Source: Cellulomonas sp. ES6 (lineage in GTDB: Bacteria > Actinomycetota > Actinomycetes > Actinomycetales > Cellulomonadaceae). From it: a stretch of 64,000 nt of DNA. Below the pieces are notes generated by a model. It did no database searches, was not told the origin of the DNA, and worked only from the letters and a program-made list of their open reading frames with translations. The stretch covers positions 1,426,001-1,490,000 of the forward strand of contig NZ_CP125655.1 in the NCBI RefSeq assembly GCF_030053835.1, in the 5' to 3' direction. Positions within the stretch are counted from its first letter, which is position 1; each line of letters opens with the position of its first letter. Shown piece after piece: positions 50,795 to 58,491 of this stretch. The translations under genes and the position numbers were made by a program.

Positions 50795-51127
50795 GTGCAG
50801 CACAAGGACTCGATCACCACGTCCGACGACGGGTCGGTGATGACTGTGCGGTTGACGGGCGAGGTGGATGCGACCCTGCGACGCGAGGCCGCGCGGGCGC
50901 TGGCGGCGGTTCGGTCGTCGAAGTTGCCCGTGGTCGTGGACCTCAGTGCGGTGTCGTTCATCGACTCCACCGGGGTGGGGCTGCTGCTGCAGTGTCACAA
51001 GGCGTGTCTCGGGCGGGGGATGGCCTGCACGTTGCGCGGAACTCCGCCGCGAGTGGAACGCGTCCTGACGGTGCTCGGGCTCCTGGACGTGTTGCACCTC
51101 GGTAAGCGTGCGACAACGGCGAGTTGA
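50795..51127 (+). CDS. STAS-domain anti-sigma factor antagonist
   Basis: 110-aa SpoIIAA/RsbV-like protein. VMTVRLTGEVDATLRREAAR forms the first strand and helix, VVVDLSAVSFIDSTGVGLLL near residue 50 carries the phosphorylatable serine (FIDSTGVG), and the last helix is VERVLTVLGLLDVLHLG. When unphosphorylated such proteins bind an RsbW-type kinase and free a sigma factor. GTG start chosen from the domain limits. It faces an RsbW-like gene in convergent orientation 18 bp away, so the two are natural partners. Lying inside a prophage is unusual. Confidence 0.85.
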   Translation: MQHKDSITTSDDGSVMTVRLTGEVDATLRREAARALAAVRSSKLPVVVDLSAVSFIDSTGVGLLLQCHKACLGRGMACTLRGTPPRVERVLTVLGLLDVLHLGKRATTAS

Positions 51128-51145
51128 GCCGGCGAGCGTGTGCGC

Positions 51146-51547
51146 TCACAGCGGGACAGTGAACCACACGGCCTTCCCGCCGGCGCCGGTGTTGTAAGCA
51201 CCCCAGCCGGACGTGATCGTGCCCAGGATGTGCAGCCCGTGCCCTCCAGGGAGTCCTTCGCGGTTGGCTCGCAGATGCGGCAACGTCGGATCGTCGTCGT
51301 GGACGTCGAACCGGACTTGGGTGGCGTCGGCGCGCATGCGCACCGTGATGTCCCCGGTGTTGTGGGCGTGGCGCACCGCGTTGGTGATCACCTCGCTGGC
51401 GGCAAGCTCGATCGTGGCGAGCGCCTGGATGCCAGCGCCGGCTGCGCGGGCCCGTTCGAGCGACCACCGGCGCAGCCGTGGCACGGAGCTGACGACCGCG
51501 GGGGCGGCGAGGATCACGCCTCGATCGTGGTCGCGGTGCTCAGCCAC
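51146..51547 (-). CDS. RsbW-like anti-sigma / serine kinase (HATPase_c)
   Basis: 133-aa GHKL ATPase of the RsbW/SpoIIAB family. N box ELAASEVITNAVRHAHNTGD near residue 46, G1-like VRFDVHDDDPTLPHL near 80, and G2 GLPGGHGLHILGTITSGWGA near 100; it ends with KAVWFTVPL. GTG 51545-51547 follows a GAGGAGG site; the longer open frame upstream is not protein-like. It should phosphorylate a STAS partner, probably the convergent neighbour, and inhibit a sigma factor. No sigma gene is present in the window. Confidence 0.85.
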   Translation of the reverse strand: MAEHRDHDRGVILAAPAVVSSVPRLRRWSLERARAAGAGIQALATIELAASEVITNAVRHAHNTGDITVRMRADATQVRFDVHDDDPTLPHLRANREGLPGGHGLHILGTITSGWGAYNTGAGGKAVWFTVPL

Positions 51548-51736
51548 GATCGCCTCCTCAGGACGCGGGCGAGCCGCCCGGACGATTGTCGAACGCGGCC
51601 CGTGCCGGTCGCCTGAAGACAGCCGTCGATCCCGGGTGCGCACGTCTCGTTCCAACCTACGTTGCGCCCCCGGTGCTGGCGCGCAAGGACAGCACCGGCG
51701 TGGCACACCATCCGCTCAGCAGCGAGCCGGTCCGTG

Positions 51737-51755
51737 GCGATAGAGCTACTATCGC
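51737..51755. promoter_or_regulatory. Inverted repeat in the RsbW-like / ANTAR divergent gap
   Basis: GCGATAG-AGCTA-CTATCGC, perfect 7-bp arms, about 57 bp before the ANTAR gene start. It could be an operator, or an RNA stem-loop if transcribed. The rest of the 265-bp gap shows nothing else clear. Confidence 0.45.
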
Positions 51756-51812
51756 GGCTCTCGCCCAGACGGGTCACACTGGCAGCTACCTGAAGATGGT
51801 TGGGGGGCCACC

Positions 51813-52427
51813 ATGGGGACGCACGGTGTCGAGGGATTTGGTCCCGCAGGGGTCGAGCCGGCGATCACGATCCTGCGAGCGGGCCTGAAACGAGAGTTCT
51901 TCCGTGACGCGGAAGTCTGCGTGACCGCTGAGGTCCGTGGTGAGCACCGCTGGCTGTCCGGCGTGCCCGACATCGACCCCGGAGACCACCTGGCTGCGTG
52001 GGACACACCCGAGACGGCAGCGCGGGGTTCGTCTTCGGCGGTGTGGAACCGATCCGCGGATGTCCTGGTGTGCGTCTCGGTCCGGGTGCCTGAGCCGGTG
52101 GACTGGGCGCCTGCCCGCGCCAACCTCGACGCCGTCGCCGCGACCATCACCGCGATGGTCGTCGACCAGCAGGCCGCTAACGACCTGGCGCAGACCGTCG
52201 AGGACCTCACCCGCGCGCTGCACTCGCGACCGGTCATCGACCAGGCGATCGGGGTGATCATGGCCCAGAGCCGCTGCTCCCCGGCGCGCGCGATGCAGAT
52301 CCTGCGATCCGCGTCCCAGCACCGCAACCGGAAGGTCCACGACGTCGCCTCGTCCATCGTAGAGCAGGTCGCAGGATCGCGGCCCGCTCCAGGCGCGTTC
52401 GTCCCCCGGCGTGCAGCGGCTAGCTGA
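51813..52427 (+). CDS. ANTAR-domain RNA-binding antiterminator (truncated GAF-type sensor)
   Basis: 204-aa protein. The N-terminal about 120 residues are a poorly conserved sensor-like region (VEPAITILRAGLKREFFRDA, NRSADVLVCVSVRVPEPVDW). The C-terminal about 60 residues are an ANTAR three-helix domain: DLTRALHSRPVIDQAIGVIM AQSRCSPARAMQILRSASQ. ANTAR proteins bind paired hexaloop RNA stems to prevent termination. No ANTAR target could be identified nearby. It forms part of the host-like signalling cargo in the prophage. Confidence 0.85.
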   Translation: MGTHGVEGFGPAGVEPAITILRAGLKREFFRDAEVCVTAEVRGEHRWLSGVPDIDPGDHLAAWDTPETAARGSSSAVWNRSADVLVCVSVRVPEPVDWAPARANLDAVAATITAMVVDQQAANDLAQTVEDLTRALHSRPVIDQAIGVIMAQSRCSPARAMQILRSASQHRNRKVHDVASSIVEQVAGSRPAPGAFVPRRAAAS

Positions 52428-52528
52428 CCAGTCTCCGCTCGCCGACGGCCGCAGCCCGTGTCACGGTGGACGAGCAGGAGCCAGGTGCAGATCCCGCACC
52501 GACGTCATCAACGAGGAGCGTGTGCACG

Positions 52529-52945
52529 ATGACCACAGCCCGCGAGATCATGACGGCCGGCGCCGAGTGCGTCGGAGAGGGTGAGACGCTGGAGGCGGCC
52601 GCCCGCAAGATGAAGGACCTGGACGTCGGCCAGCTGCCGATCTGCGGTGAAGACGGGCGCCTCAAGGGTGTCCTCACCGATCGGGACATCGTGGTGAAGT
52701 GCCTCGCCGACGGTGGTGACCCCCGTTCGACGACGGCGGGACAGCTCGCCGAGGGCAAGCCCGTGACCATCGGCGCGGACGACTCGGTCGAGGAAGCCAT
52801 CGCCACGATGGTCAAGCACCAGGTGCGTCGACTGCCGGTCATCGACGGCCACGGACTCGTCGGGATGCTCAGCCAGGCCGACATCGCCCGCTCCTACCCC
52901 GAGGACCGCGTCGGCGAACTGGTCGAGCTGATCTCCCGCGACTGA
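52529..52945 (+). CDS. Tandem CBS-domain protein
   Basis: 138-aa protein of two CBS domains. The first spans about 5-65 (TAREIMTAGAECVGEGETLE, GQLPICGEDGRLKGVLTDRD) and the second about 75-130 (VEEAIATMVKHQVRRLPVID, GLVGMLSQADIARSY). Such proteins bind adenine nucleotides and are often stress- or hypoxia-induced in actinobacteria. ATG 52529 is used; GTG 52520 three codons upstream is slightly closer to GAGGAG. A strong terminator follows. Confidence 0.88.
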   Translation: MTTAREIMTAGAECVGEGETLEAAARKMKDLDVGQLPICGEDGRLKGVLTDRDIVVKCLADGGDPRSTTAGQLAEGKPVTIGADDSVEEAIATMVKHQVRRLPVIDGHGLVGMLSQADIARSYPEDRVGELVELISRD

Positions 52946-52957
52946 CCCACGACCACC

Positions 52958-52994
52958 GAGCGCCCTCGTCTCTGCGAGAACGAGGGCGCTCTTT
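52958..52994 (+). terminator. Rho-independent terminator after the CBS gene
   Basis: Perfect 12-bp stem GAGCGCCCTCGT/ACGAGGGCGCTC (52958-52969 with 52980-52991) followed by TTT. Confidence 0.8.
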
Positions 52995-53109
52995 GCCGTC
53001 GAAATCACGCCCGCTGCCACCCGTTCTGGTCAGCCTCCACCAACCCTCCTCGCCATCGAAACCGCCGAGTCATCTCGAATCGTGAGGGGCGGTCAGGCAG
53101 GCTGAGCAG

Positions 53110-53703
53110 ATGGACACGAGCGACGACGAGGCGTGGCGCGCCGCGGACTCCTCCACCGAATGGTGGCCCGCCCTGCCGCCTCGTGTCAGCCCCGGGGCCG
53201 ACGATGCCGGGGTGGACCTCACGCAGACCGCCCCGGGCGGCATGGCGCGCGTCCGCGCCGCCGCGCCCCTGCTCAACGCCCGCCCGGTCCCCCGCGGCAC
53301 GCACCACGACGTCGACGACCCCATCCCCGTCACCGCGACCCTGCGGTGGGCCACCGGCGACGAGCAGCTCGACACTGTCGCCGTCGAGTGGTGGGGCTCC
53401 GGAGCGGACGCCGTCGTGCGCGTGCGCATCGGGGACCTGCGCGTCATGACCGGCGCCGTGTGGGTGCCTGCGGAGGACGTGCGGAGGCACCCATCCGCAC
53501 CGTGGAGGCCTGCACCCAAGTCCCGAGAAACTCAGCGCCTCCAAGGCGGGATCGAACGGTCCTGCCACCATGATCCACGTTCCGGTGCCGTGGGCTCAGT
53601 GAACCCGAACGGACGCACAGTCTGGTACGGCCCGGTCGGGCTCCAGGGATGCATGTACTCGGCCAGAGCCTTGTCCGAGGGCTTTGCGTCCGCGGGTTCG
53701 TGA
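53110..53703 (+). CDS. Truncated/chimeric hypothetical gene at the cargo-phage junction
   Basis: 197-aa open frame. The first about 130 residues look like a genuine protein (SSTEWWPALPPRVSPGADDA, HDVDDPIPVTATLRWATGDE, VAVEWWGSGADAVVRVRIGD, VMTGAVWVPAEDVRRHP). From about 53515 on, the reading is antisense to the 3' end of the leftward gene at 53532-55070 and has unrelated composition. The natural stop is therefore missing and the gene seems cut at the boundary between cargo and native phage DNA. Product function unknown. Confidence 0.55.
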   Translation: MDTSDDEAWRAADSSTEWWPALPPRVSPGADDAGVDLTQTAPGGMARVRAAAPLLNARPVPRGTHHDVDDPIPVTATLRWATGDEQLDTVAVEWWGSGADAVVRVRIGDLRVMTGAVWVPAEDVRRHPSAPWRPAPKSRETQRLQGGIERSCHHDPRSGAVGSVNPNGRTVWYGPVGLQGCMYSARALSEGFASAGS

Positions 53704-55070
53704 ATCGGTTCGCGGAACGGGTCGATCGAGTCGGCGTACGTGGCCGCCCAGTCCGCCCACTCGCGCGCAGCGCCCTGCTGGGCGACATCTTCGTAGCCGT
53801 CGGCGACTGCGCGAACTGCGGCTGCGTACTCCCGGATCTCCGCCACGAGCCGGAGCTGCTTGATCTGGTCCAGCAGGACGTGAACTCGATGGTCGGCCCG
53901 GAACTCCTTGACCGCGAGCGATCGCGCCTCCTCCCACCGCTTTCGCGTCTCCGCCTCCTTCCTCGCTCGCTCGGCACGCCGGTCCTCAAGCGCCTGGTGA
54001 CGCAACTCCGCTTCTTGCAGCACCCGGGCGAGCGACTCCTCCAGCGGGGCGTCCTGGGTGTCCGCCCAACGCGATCCCCAGTGCACGGTCCCGTCGCCGT
54101 GCAGCACGACCTGCAGCCGATCCGATGGCACTTGGTCGAACTCCGGCGGCGGTCCCCACCCTCGTCCGGAGCGCGCGAGCTCGGCCTTCGTTGCGACGTG
54201 GGGGACGCTCACGAGCACCTGCGTCAGGCAGAGGTGCGTGACGTCGTCGCCGATCTGTACGCGAAGGTGCCCGAGCCGATCTGGGTCGACGTACTCGTCA
54301 CGCCGAGCCTCGGTCATGAGAACGGGGGCGCGGCCAGCGCGCACCTTGTATCCACGCGCTCGGACCTCTCGAACCAACGCATCGAGGATCCGCAGCGCTC
54401 GAGGTCGTACGTTCGGGTCGAACTCGACGTCTGCTCGGGCGTCAAGCTTGTTGACCACGTCGGTCAAGGATTCTGAGTCGATAGCGACCGGGACGCGCGC
54501 CAGAGTGCGGGTCTGCCACTCCGGCAACGGCTGCAACCAGACCGCCGCGCCTTCCGAAGTCCGCGCCCACTTATGCGTGATCTCTAGAGACATGCCCTCA
54601 GGCACCAGCCCGCGGCGCTTTGCCAACGAGACGAGCCGCGCGTAGCGATCTCGCTCATCGGGGTTGATCGTCAACCGGCCGTCCGGCGCGCCACGCAGTT
54701 CGTCCATCATCACGTCAGTCTTGCGGACGTATGCGGTCGCCTTCGGCTTCGCCACTGCTGGTCGAACTTGCTCCGGGCGAGGTTCACTCGCCGGCGTCGT
54801 CACCTTCGCACCAGATCTGGCGGGCCTTGGTCTCTGCGGCACGAGCCCCGGGTCGTCGGTGCGAGCCTCGAGGTGACGCTCGCCCTCCTCGGTGATCGTC
54901 GCGGTCCAGGATGCGCCCCGACCCTTGATACTGAGTAGCCCCCGCGCTTCCAGGTTGCGCGCCGATCCCCGGTACCCGTACCCGTCGTACGTGCCCTCCG
55001 GGCAGCCATCGCTCACCCAGCGCAGGAGGTCGATCTGATGCTCGGTCAGCGGTGGGCGATAGCCAGCCAT
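53532..55070 (-). CDS. Large attR-proximal protein of unknown function
   Basis: 512-aa protein. The N-terminus (YRPPLTEHQIDLLRWVSDGC, SARNLEARGLLSIKGRGASW) looks like a winged-helix reader domain. After a Pro/Arg linker come a DPDERDRYARLV-type helical domain and beta/alpha parts (DALVREVRARGYKVRAGRAP, GHLRVQIGDDVTHLCLTQVL). A long charged coiled coil follows (HQALEDRRAERARKEAETRK) before the end. No catalytic motif is certain. ATG 55068-55070 is chosen because the N-terminal domain starts there. It is leftward, alone, less G+C-skewed by eye than the late genes, and next to attR, a typical position for lysogenic conversion or defence genes. Confidence 0.75.
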   Translation of the reverse strand: MAGYRPPLTEHQIDLLRWVSDGCPEGTYDGYGYRGSARNLEARGLLSIKGRGASWTATITEEGERHLEARTDDPGLVPQRPRPARSGAKVTTPASEPRPEQVRPAVAKPKATAYVRKTDVMMDELRGAPDGRLTINPDERDRYARLVSLAKRRGLVPEGMSLEITHKWARTSEGAAVWLQPLPEWQTRTLARVPVAIDSESLTDVVNKLDARADVEFDPNVRPRALRILDALVREVRARGYKVRAGRAPVLMTEARRDEYVDPDRLGHLRVQIGDDVTHLCLTQVLVSVPHVATKAELARSGRGWGPPPEFDQVPSDRLQVVLHGDGTVHWGSRWADTQDAPLEESLARVLQEAELRHQALEDRRAERARKEAETRKRWEEARSLAVKEFRADHRVHVLLDQIKQLRLVAEIREYAAAVRAVADGYEDVAQQGAAREWADWAATYADSIDPFREPIHEPADAKPSDKALAEYMHPWSPTGPYQTVRPFGFTEPTAPERGSWWQDRSIPPWRR

Positions 55071-55122
55071 GACGACATCATGGCTGGAGCGACGATCGTC
55101 CGTCCGGCATTCTCCCCTCGGA

Positions 55123-55142
55123 TGTTCCCCCACATGTCCCCC
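55123..55142. other. Candidate right arm-type integrase sites
   Basis: TGTTCCCCC (55123-55131) and TGTCCCCC (55135-55142), with the same 12-bp period as the pair inside attL and about 60 bp from the attR core. Confidence 0.6.
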
Positions 55143-55169
55143 GGGCTTCCACACGCCGAACACGACGAA

Positions 55170-55196
55170 GGCCCGGGATCGTGATGATCCCGGGCC
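55170..55196. terminator. Hairpin just inside attR
   Basis: Perfect 11-bp stem GGCCCGGGATC/GATCCCGGGCC (55170-55180 with 55186-55196), 7 bp from the att core. It would terminate the tRNA-Ala transcript now that phage DNA replaces the original downstream sequence. Confidence 0.7.
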
Positions 55197-55202
55197 TAAG
55201 CA

Positions 55203-55279
<77 letters not shown>

Positions 55280-55337
55280 TTGAGCGGTGAACAGCGTAGC
55301 ACCCGGTGAGGGGTGCTCACGACACCGCGGTGCGCGG

Positions 55338-56423
55338 CTACTCGCCGGCCGCGCGACGCCGCGCGAGCACGGCGTCCAGGTCGATCGACCCCGTCGGGGG
55401 CTCCGGCGCGGCGAGCGTCTCGGCGGCCCGTCCGGCCTCCGCCACGGCGGGCGAGGCACCGGTCTCCGCGGGCTGCTCGGCGGCCGGGGCCTCGGCGGGC
55501 GCGCCCGTCGCGACCGGGGCGAGGTCGCGGTCGGCGACCGGCGTGCGCGCCGGAGCGGCGTGCGTCGAGCCCTCGACCTCGCCCAGCGGAGCCGGCTCGC
55601 GGCGCGGTGCGGGCGCCTTCATCGCGTAGGTCGGCCGCGGCACGGCGACCGGGGACCACGTGTCGCCCTCGCGCCCGCCGTCGCGCACGGGACGCCCGGC
55701 CGGCGCCTCGTCGACGCGGACGCGGGTGATCGCCTGGGTGTCCGCCGACGAGGGGTGCACCGCGCGACCCGCCGCGTGCGTCCGGGCCGGGCGGGACGCG
55801 CGGGAGCGGGCGACCTCGTGCGCCTCGGCGATCCGCCGCTCCCACTCCGCCTCGGCGGCCTGGCCCTGCACGACGGCGCGGCGGCCGAGGCCCAGCACGG
55901 TCGCGAGCAGCACGGTCGGCACCAGCCCGGCGAGCACGCCGACGGCGGTCGCCGCGACGACGACCCACCCGGCGGCCGTCGCCACGAGCAGCGCGCCCGC
56001 GAGCACCCCGCGGCGGCGCGCGGCGGCGCCACGGCGGGCGGTCGCCGCGGCGTGGGCGGCCTGGAGCTGCGCGGCGCGGCGGGCTGCGTCGGCGCCGACC
56101 CTGTCCTGGGTCCCGTGCGGTCGGTCCACGTCCGTGGCTCCTCTGTCCGTTCCGGCGAGCCGGGTCCCCGTGCCCGGGGTGAGCAACCCGGCTCGCTTGT
56201 CCACCGGGCCGCAGTCCTGCCGGACCCCCCGTGCCGCGTCCGGACGCCGGCGCCGACCCGACCCCGCGGGGCCCGTCACCGCCAGCACCCGCAACGCGTC
56301 GGAGAACCGGTCGTCGGTCCGCGACTCGAGCAGCTGCTGCCGGTGCCGCAGCTTGTGCGGCACCAGGTACGCGATCCACAGGACGACCACCGCGAGGGCG
56401 GCCGGTCCGGCGAATTCGTACAC
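55338..56423 (-). CDS. sepX: SepX/GlpR-like actinobacterial division membrane protein
   Basis: 361-aa protein. It begins with a membrane helix (AGPAALAVVVLWIAYLVPHK), a conserved RTDDRFSDALRVLAVTGPA motif near residue 35, and a variable basic region. Two adjacent membrane segments (GVLAGALLVATAAGWVVVAA, VGVLAGLVPTVLLATVLGLG) follow near 140-180, then a long disordered Pro/Ala tail. Order and gene neighbourhood (rimJ, glp) match Mycobacterium Rv0996, corynebacterial GlpR and Streptomyces SepX, which anchor the gephyrin-like Glp and act with FtsZ/Wag31. Assignment rests on topology, the RTDDRFS motif and synteny. Confidence 0.8.
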   Translation of the reverse strand: MYEFAGPAALAVVVLWIAYLVPHKLRHRQQLLESRTDDRFSDALRVLAVTGPAGSGRRRRPDAARGVRQDCGPVDKRAGLLTPGTGTRLAGTDRGATDVDRPHGTQDRVGADAARRAAQLQAAHAAATARRGAAARRRGVLAGALLVATAAGWVVVAATAVGVLAGLVPTVLLATVLGLGRRAVVQGQAAEAEWERRIAEAHEVARSRASRPARTHAAGRAVHPSSADTQAITRVRVDEAPAGRPVRDGGREGDTWSPVAVPRPTYAMKAPAPRREPAPLGEVEGSTHAAPARTPVADRDLAPVATGAPAEAPAAEQPAETGASPAVAEAGRAAETLAAPEPPTGSIDLDAVLARRRAAGE

Positions 56424-56525
56424 TCCACGACGGTAGGGGCCGCGCGCGCGGTGCGACCGGACCCCTCGCGGCGTGTCCGCGGGGAAATCACACCGGTGTG
56501 ATTCCCCGGTCCCGCGCCCGGCCCG

Positions 56526-57131
56526 TCAGGCGCGCGGCGTCCGCGCCGCGTGCCAGCGCGCGAGCAGCCCGCCGGGGACGTCCTCCGTCGTGAGGGCGAA
56601 CGTCCGGTGGTCGCACCACCGGCCCTGGATGTGCAGGTAGCGCTCGCGCAGGCCCTCGTCGCGGAACCCCAGCTTCTCCACCACGCGCAGCGACGGGCCG
56701 TTCTCCGGGCGGATGTTCACCTCGACGCGGTGCAGCCCGAGGCCCGCGAAGCAGTGGTCCGTCGCGAGCGCCACCGCCGTCGGCGTGATGCCGCGGCCCG
56801 CCACGTGCCGCGCGATCCAGTACCCGATCGACGCCGAGTACAGCGAGCCGTACGTGATGCCCGAGACCGTGAGCTGCCCGACGAGCTCGCCCTCGTGCTC
56901 GACGGCGAACGGCAGCGACGACCCCGAGCGGGCCTGCCGGTCGAGCGTCCGCACGAACTGCGGGAACGTGGGGCGCCGCCCGCTGAGCGGCTCGGGCGAG
57001 GTCGCGTCCCACGGCTCCAGCCACGCGGCGTTCGCGGCGCGCAGCCGCATCCACACCGCCTCGTCGGTGCGGCGCAGCGGCCGGAGGGCCACGTCGCCGT
57101 CGGTCAGCACGACCGGCCAGCCGCGCGGCAT
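56526..57131 (-). CDS. rimJ: RimJ-type N-acetyltransferase
   Basis: 201-aa GNAT of the RimJ/RimL type. DGDVALRPLRRTDEAVWMRL near residue 11, then LTVSGITYGSLYSASIGYWI near 88, acetyl-CoA loop HVAGRGITPTAVALATDH near 109 and VEVNIRPENGPSLRVVEKLG near 136. RimJ acetylates ribosomal protein S5 in E. coli; the actinobacterial target is not known. The ATG overlaps the stop of the upstream glp gene (TGATG on the minus strand), so it is co-translated within the glp-rimJ-sepX operon. Confidence 0.88.
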   Translation of the reverse strand: MPRGWPVVLTDGDVALRPLRRTDEAVWMRLRAANAAWLEPWDATSPEPLSGRRPTFPQFVRTLDRQARSGSSLPFAVEHEGELVGQLTVSGITYGSLYSASIGYWIARHVAGRGITPTAVALATDHCFAGLGLHRVEVNIRPENGPSLRVVEKLGFRDEGLRERYLHIQGRWCDHRTFALTTEDVPGGLLARWHAARTPRA

Positions 57132-58345
57132 CAGCCCTCCAGCACCAGGCAGTGCACGACCTGCCCGGCCACGACGGCGGTGTCCTGCTCGCCCACCACG
57201 GCCAGCGCGTTCGCGTGCGCGAGCCCCGTCACCGACGGCACACCGGGGTCGCCCACCGGCGTCACGCGGTAGCCCTCGCTCGGCGACCCCACGACCGCGG
57301 CCGGCACGAACTGGCGCACACCGGCCGGCGACTCCCAGCCCACGTCCGCACGCGCCGCGACCGACGGCCGGAACAGGTCGGTGTGCCCCGCCATCGCGCG
57401 CAGGGCGGGGCGGACGAACACCTCGAACGCCACCTGCGCGGCGACGGGGTGGCCCGGCAGGGCGAACAGCGGGACGGCCCCCGCGCCGCCGCCCACCGTC
57501 CCGAAGCCGTGCCGGTAGCCCGGTGCCATCGCGACCTGGTCGAACCGGACGGTGCCCAGCGGCGCGAGCACGTCCGCGAGCGTGTCGTGCTGCGACTCCG
57601 ACAGCCCCCCGGTCGTCACCACGACGTCCGCGCGCACGAGCTGGTCCTCGAGCGCCTCGCTCAGCACGGCGCGGTCGTCCGTCACCACGCCCACCCGCAC
57701 CGGTGTCGCTCCGGTGTCGCGGACGGCCGCCTCCAGCGCGTGGCCGGCGGCCTCGTAGACACCGCCGTCGCGCCGGGGCGTGCCCGGCTCGGTCAGCTCG
57801 GACCCGGTCGAGACCAGGACCACGCGCGGGGCGGGGTGCACGCGCAGCCGCCCCCGGCCGCTGGCCGCCGCGACGGCGAGCTGCCGGGCGCCCAGGCGCG
57901 TCCCCGCGGCCAGGACGACCGACCCCCGGGCCGTGTCCGCGCCGGCAGGCCGCACGTTCACGCCGGGCACGGGCAGCCGGTGCAGCGTCACGCGCACGGC
58001 CCCGCGGTCGGTGTCCTCCGCGGCGACGACGGCGTCCGCACCCGCGGGCACCGGCCCGCCCGACGCGATCCGCACCGCCTGGCCGGGCGCGAGGCGCAGC
58101 GCGGCGGGATCCCCCGCCAGCACGTCGTGGGCGACCGGGAGCACCGGCGCGCCCGCACCGTGCAGGTCCCCGCTCGCGACCGCGTACCCGTCGCACGCGG
58201 CGACCGGCCGCGACGGCACGTCGGCGGGGGCGACCAGGTCCTCGGCGAGGATGCAGCCCGCCGCGTCGGAGAGCACGACGTCGAGCGGGGACACCGGGCC
58301 CACCGCGGCCAGCACCGCCGCGAGCTGGTCCTGCACGGATCTCAT
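57131..58345 (-). CDS. glp: Glp: MoeA/gephyrin-like protein
   Basis: 404-aa protein with all MoeA domains. The fold motifs persist: LDVVLSDAAGCILAEDLVAP near residue 20, PVAACDGYAVASGDL near 45, RIASGGPVPAGADAVVAAED near 88 and the MPT-binding domain with VTTGGLSESQHDTLADVL near 231. But the usual lysine-bearing KPGKP segment reads MAPGYRHGFG, and the GLPGNPVS motif reads ALPGHPVAAQ. Loss of these lysines suggests that it no longer inserts molybdenum and is the division protein Glp, whose receptor GlpR/SepX is two genes downstream. MoeA activity is the alternative. Confidence 0.82.
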   Translation of the reverse strand: MRSVQDQLAAVLAAVGPVSPLDVVLSDAAGCILAEDLVAPADVPSRPVAACDGYAVASGDLHGAGAPVLPVAHDVLAGDPAALRLAPGQAVRIASGGPVPAGADAVVAAEDTDRGAVRVTLHRLPVPGVNVRPAGADTARGSVVLAAGTRLGARQLAVAAASGRGRLRVHPAPRVVLVSTGSELTEPGTPRRDGGVYEAAGHALEAAVRDTGATPVRVGVVTDDRAVLSEALEDQLVRADVVVTTGGLSESQHDTLADVLAPLGTVRFDQVAMAPGYRHGFGTVGGGAGAVPLFALPGHPVAAQVAFEVFVRPALRAMAGHTDLFRPSVAARADVGWESPAGVRQFVPAAVVGSPSEGYRVTPVGDPGVPSVTGLAHANALAVVGEQDTAVVAGQVVHCLVLEG

Positions 58346-58491
58346 GCCCGCATTCTGCCCGGCGGGCGCCGCGGCGGGCGCACGCACCGCGCCGGGGACG
58401 GCCCGCCCGCGGGTCCCGCCCGGGGCTCGCGCCGACGCGCTGTCCGCCGTTGGTCCTGCTGCGGCCCCCGGGCGTTTGCGACACTAGGGGC

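Noticed and set aside
49652..51127. 491-codon open frame across cadD and the STAS gene
   Set aside because: Only its last 110 codons form a domain (STAS). The rest is an out-of-frame reading of arsR and cadD, the terminator and non-coding DNA.
53649..54476. 275-codon plus-strand frame
   Set aside because: Antisense to the leftward 512-aa gene, which has the better start, domain structure and composition.
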